In this document: positions 61,358 through 64,000 of the stretch, in pieces
Layout: each line of letters opens with the position of its first letter
Position numbering within the stretch: the first letter of the stretch is position 1
Assembly: GCF_029893105.1 (NCBI RefSeq)
Contig: NZ_JARXWG010000011.1
Span: 44,155-108,154 of the forward strand
Direction of reading: 5' to 3'
DNA length: 64,000 nt
Origin: Parabacteroides sp. PF5-9
GTDB taxonomy: Bacteria > Bacteroidota > Bacteroidia > Bacteroidales > Tannerellaceae
The notes under the pieces: generated by a model
Seen by the model: the letters and a program-made list of their open reading frames with translations, nothing else
Databases searched by the model: none
What the model was told of the DNA's origin: nothing
Program-made: the position numbers and the translations under genes

Positions 61358-61461
61358 ATACTTTAAAATTTAAATGATGTTATTGGTTTCTGTCCGACAA
61401 AATTACGTATTTAATTGCTGATTCTCATAAGAAGTAAAAGAATTCATTACTTTTGTACGAT

Positions 61462-63693
61462 ATGAAACGATTCACTTTTCTCTGTATATTGCTCTGCCTT
61501 AGCACTCACCTAATTGCCCAGGTGAGCCATGGAGGAAGGCCTTTGCCTCTGACACTTACCCGGAGTGTTGATCCCCGTTTATTCTGCGAAATGCCCGCCT
61601 TTGATGTAGAAGCAGAACTTCGTCTGGATGCTTTATTCGACAGCGACTTGAGAAGCGGTTATCGTTTTGCTTACAAATTTATAACAGATTACAACCGCAG
61701 TAACTCTGGCATATCTTATACGCTAGCAGACGGCACTAAAGTCTGGCGTTTAGGCATCCGATCTCAAGGAGCACTCTCTTTAAATGTGCTATTCACCGAA
61801 TATGAATTGCCTGAAGGCGCCCGGTTGTTTGTCTACAATAGTGATCAGACACAGATCTTAGGCGCATTCAATCACTTGAATAATTCCGAGCTGCATCTAT
61901 TGCCGGTTGCTCCCATCGAAGGAGAAGAACTCATTATCGAATATCAGGAACCACCACGTGTTGCTTTTCCGGGTCGGTTGACAGTCGGTGAAGTCAATCA
62001 TGGGTATCGTTCCTTGCGCGGACAAGAGCCGCAGGGTGATAAAAGTAGTTTCTCCTGTATGTTGCCGCTAGCCTGTTATACCGATGAGTTTGATTATCTG
62101 GAAGATGTCGGCCGTAGCGTCGTTCTTTTAATTATAGATGGCTCTATTAGTTGTACCGGAGTGATGGTCAATAATACGTCCGGAGATGGAAAACCTTATT
62201 TGTTGACTGCTTCCCATTGCCTCAATAATAATTTTACGGTGACTAACCCCGACTATGAAAAAATAGCAGGTAATATCGTCTGTTTTTTCAATTACGAAAG
62301 CCCGCTATGCCAGTCTGTCCTTCGCGGAACAGAAGAGATGTCGGTGGCCTCTTCCCTCTTTCGGGCTGTCAATGAACAAAACGATCTGGCGTTGTTGGAA
62401 TTATTGGAAACACCTCCCCCCTATTATCGCCCTTACTATTCCGGATGGAACGCATCAGACAACGGAAAAGCACCTTATACCGGCATTCATCATCCGGGAG
62501 GAGCCGTTAAACGGTTAAACATTCTGGATGGATCCATTTCACTGACCTCTTTTGAAACACTTGGTACCAACTTCTATGAAGATGCACATTGGTGGGTCAG
62601 AAAATGGGCAGCAGGTAGTACTGCCGGAGGTTCTTCCGGATCTCCTTTGGTCGACGACAACGGACAGGTTGTAGGCATCCTATCCGGAGGAATGTCTGTC
62701 TGCTCCAAACCGGAAAACGATTTTTATTATGCCTTAAACAAAGCGTGGGATGCCGAAACAGATGCTGATCGTCAGCTTAAATATTGGCTGGATCCTTCCA
62801 ACAAAGACAAACGAACCAATAAAGGGTTGGATCCCTATAGCGATAGTCCGGCACAGCGATTCAGCAATGTCCGCTCAGCCGGAAAAACGGAAATGGTCGA
62901 AACAACCTTACTCCCGAATGAAGAAGCGCCTCTTTTTGGAAATAACGCATTAGGCACAAGCGAATATGCAGAAGCGTATCAGGCGACCGGAAACGCCCAA
63001 CTGTTTGGAACCTACATCGTCAATCCGGCTGCCGGATCCAATTACAAGGATCTGGAAGTCGAAATCACCGTTTACAGCGGTGAAAATGGGCCACAAACAC
63101 TTTTACATACAGAACTCTTCCAACCCTCTTTCTTCAACAAAGTCAATGGAAAAGATCAATTTCAGGAAACAGGAAAATCGCTGAACAGGGCACAAGAAAG
63201 TTTCATTGCTTTTTCATCTCCTGTTGCTGTTTCCGGTAAATATTATGTCGGCTATCGGATTCTTTCTGCGCCGGAGGAAAACGGATATTTCGCTGCATAC
63301 AATATTCCCGCAGACGAAACAACACACAATACCGCCTGGATAAAGTACAACAATCAATGGATAGAAGCGACCCAACATCCGGCTAAACCCATGAAAACAT
63401 CCTTATTTATAGATCCCGTTCTCCAATATAAATCCGCAGATTCAAACGTTGAGATATCAGAGAACCAACCGGTTTTGGTTTTCGTAGGAGCAGAACGTCA
63501 GACATTACATATCGTCTTTCAAAAAGAGATCACCTCTGCCCAATTAAGTCTATCGGATATCAACGGAAAACGGCTTCGAACAATGACTATCGATCAGCCA
63601 CAATCGACTATTCCCGTCGCTTATCCAAGTGGAATCTACTTGGTGCATATTGTTTCAGATCAACTGAATTATTCGCAGAAGGTGGTTTTTTGA
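61462..63693 (+). CDS. Secreted trypsin-like serine protease with T9SS tail
   Basis: I start at the ATG at 61462 (MKRFTFLCILLCLSTHLIAQ), a clean signal peptide of about 20 residues; the TTG three codons upstream is inside a TACTTTTG promoter box. The 743-residue protein has a pro-region and a trypsin-like domain whose triad is visible as TASHCLN (His near 252), EQNDLALLEL (Asp near 308) and GGSSGSPLVDDNG (Ser near 394), like lysyl-endopeptidase relatives. After a beta-rich region it ends with a type A C-terminal sorting domain (LSLSDINGKRLRTM, YPSGIYLVHIVS), so export by type IX secretion is expected. Confidence 0.92.
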   Translation: MKRFTFLCILLCLSTHLIAQVSHGGRPLPLTLTRSVDPRLFCEMPAFDVEAELRLDALFDSDLRSGYRFAYKFITDYNRSNSGISYTLADGTKVWRLGIRSQGALSLNVLFTEYELPEGARLFVYNSDQTQILGAFNHLNNSELHLLPVAPIEGEELIIEYQEPPRVAFPGRLTVGEVNHGYRSLRGQEPQGDKSSFSCMLPLACYTDEFDYLEDVGRSVVLLIIDGSISCTGVMVNNTSGDGKPYLLTASHCLNNNFTVTNPDYEKIAGNIVCFFNYESPLCQSVLRGTEEMSVASSLFRAVNEQNDLALLELLETPPPYYRPYYSGWNASDNGKAPYTGIHHPGGAVKRLNILDGSISLTSFETLGTNFYEDAHWWVRKWAAGSTAGGSSGSPLVDDNGQVVGILSGGMSVCSKPENDFYYALNKAWDAETDADRQLKYWLDPSNKDKRTNKGLDPYSDSPAQRFSNVRSAGKTEMVETTLLPNEEAPLFGNNALGTSEYAEAYQATGNAQLFGTYIVNPAAGSNYKDLEVEITVYSGENGPQTLLHTELFQPSFFNKVNGKDQFQETGKSLNRAQESFIAFSSPVAVSGKYYVGYRILSAPEENGYFAAYNIPADETTHNTAWIKYNNQWIEATQHPAKPMKTSLFIDPVLQYKSADSNVEISENQPVLVFVGAERQTLHIVFQKEITSAQLSLSDINGKRLRTMTIDQPQSTIPVAYPSGIYLVHIVSDQLNYSQKVVF

Positions 63694-63804
63694 TCGAAAG
63701 ATCCACCTCCAATTCCAACTTCATCCTATGGAAATATAAACAAGATACTGTTCATTTTTTTGCAATATCCTGTCTGTTTTTCTGTAACACGTAGGTGTGT
63801 TTTT

Positions 63805-63890
63805 TGTTAGAGGTACGTCTAAAACAATTTAGAGGTAGGTGTAAATTCATTTAGAGGTACGTCTAAATGATTTTAGAGGTACCTCTAACA
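63805..63890. repeat. Four 22-bp spaced repeats ending in a palindrome (array 2)
   Basis: TTAGAGGTA units begin at 63807, 63829, 63851 and 63873, exactly 22 bp apart. The fourth, TTAGAGGTACCTCTAA, is a perfect palindrome. TGTTAGAGGTAC at the start and GTACCTCTAACA at the end are a 12-bp inverted repeat enclosing the array. The plan is that of array 1 with different sequence. It lies 112 bp after the protease gene. Confidence 0.7.
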
Positions 63891-63910
63891 GAAAAGTGAA
63901 TATAATGTCC

Positions 63911-64000
63911 TGTCCTGAAATAGGTTGTCATTCAACAAAAGTAAACTTATGTTAGAAACGAAACAAAATGGCAGTATTCGTTACAGCCGCTCATTAAAAA
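63911..64000 (+). mobile_element. Possible left end of an insertion sequence
   Basis: TGTCCTGAAATAGGTTGTCA at 63911-63930 looks like a terminal inverted repeat of Bacteroidetes insertion sequences (IS3-like). An open frame starts 19 bp later at 63949. The right end is outside the window, so the call rests on appearance only. Confidence 0.35.
63949..64000 (+). CDS. Start of an unknown ORF (possible transposase)
   Basis: ATG at 63949 opens a frame that runs off the right edge; the 17 visible codons read MLETKQNGSIRYSRSLK. The Lys/Arg-rich start with YSRSLK resembles the first residues of small helix-turn-helix transposase subunits, but so few residues cannot support a firm call. Confidence 0.35.
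   Translation, partial: MLETKQNGSIRYSRSLK

Overview
The window looks like a Bacteroidales chromosome, and Parabacteroides is my best guess. The evidence is the Bacteroidetes-type promoters (TAnnTTTG boxes), the type IX secretion tail on a serine protease, the DUF3408/DUF3853 mobility genes and the style of the MacB/FtsX permeases. Genus is inferred from overall style, not from a marker gene.

Left and centre (1-46424) form a tandem pile-up of integrated elements behind a tRNA-Ser(UGA) at 46340-46424 (minus strand). Copies of the tRNA 3' end, core GCGGAGAGAGAGG, sit at 2567-2579, 14987-15000 and 46339-46352. Element 1 enters from outside the window and ends at the first copy; it holds the end of a CDF transporter, an ORF6N protein and a tyrosine recombinase. 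Element 2 (about 2.57-15.0 kb) is a mobilizable element with integrase, AlbA/ATPase regulator, AbiGi-like protein, DUF3853 protein, RepA-like ATPase, CHC2/Toprim primase, oriT-like region, MobV relaxase and a two-gene cargo (SF1 helicase plus unknown partner). Element 3 (about 15.0-46.3 kb) has its own integrase, HTH proteins, ParA/TraA-like, DUF3408 and membrane proteins, MobC and relaxase, but no coupling protein or mating-pair genes. It carries about 23.7 kb of cargo.

The element 3 cargo is the most interesting part. An AbiE toxin-antitoxin pair lies at the left end. A plus-strand cluster (17043-29329) follows: two paralogous proteins with receiver domains, a WG-repeat/PDZ protein, a membrane protein, a radical SAM/SPASM enzyme with an overlapping 47-residue precursor-like peptide, a soluble histidine-kinase-like protein, a 203-residue unknown protein, a second 38-residue precursor-like peptide, an attenuator-like hairpin and a second radical SAM/SPASM enzyme. 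The first peptide/maturase unit and the second share a promoter/operator box with 10-bp spaced GATAATT repeats. Converging on it is a minus-strand cluster (38838-29607): VWA-like lipoprotein, coiled-coil membrane protein, DUF2997-like protein, AAA+ ATPase, DegT-type aminotransferase, small acidic protein, ClpX-like AAA+ ATPase, SecB-like chaperone, membrane protein and PH-like protein. I recognise neither cluster as a described system. A phosphorelay controlling two modified peptides, next to a chaperone/ATPase envelope system, is the working hypothesis.

Right of the tRNA (46428-64000) is ordinary chromosome. It carries an eight-gene efflux-type ABC operon (six MacB/FtsX permeases, one ATPase, one periplasmic adaptor), a cupin/XRE regulator with an acyl-CoA ligase, class I fumarase, a secreted trypsin-like protease and what may be the start of an insertion sequence. 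Two intergenic arrays (56767-56862 and 63805-63890) have unrelated sequences but the same design: four units at exactly 22-bp spacing, the last one a perfect palindrome.
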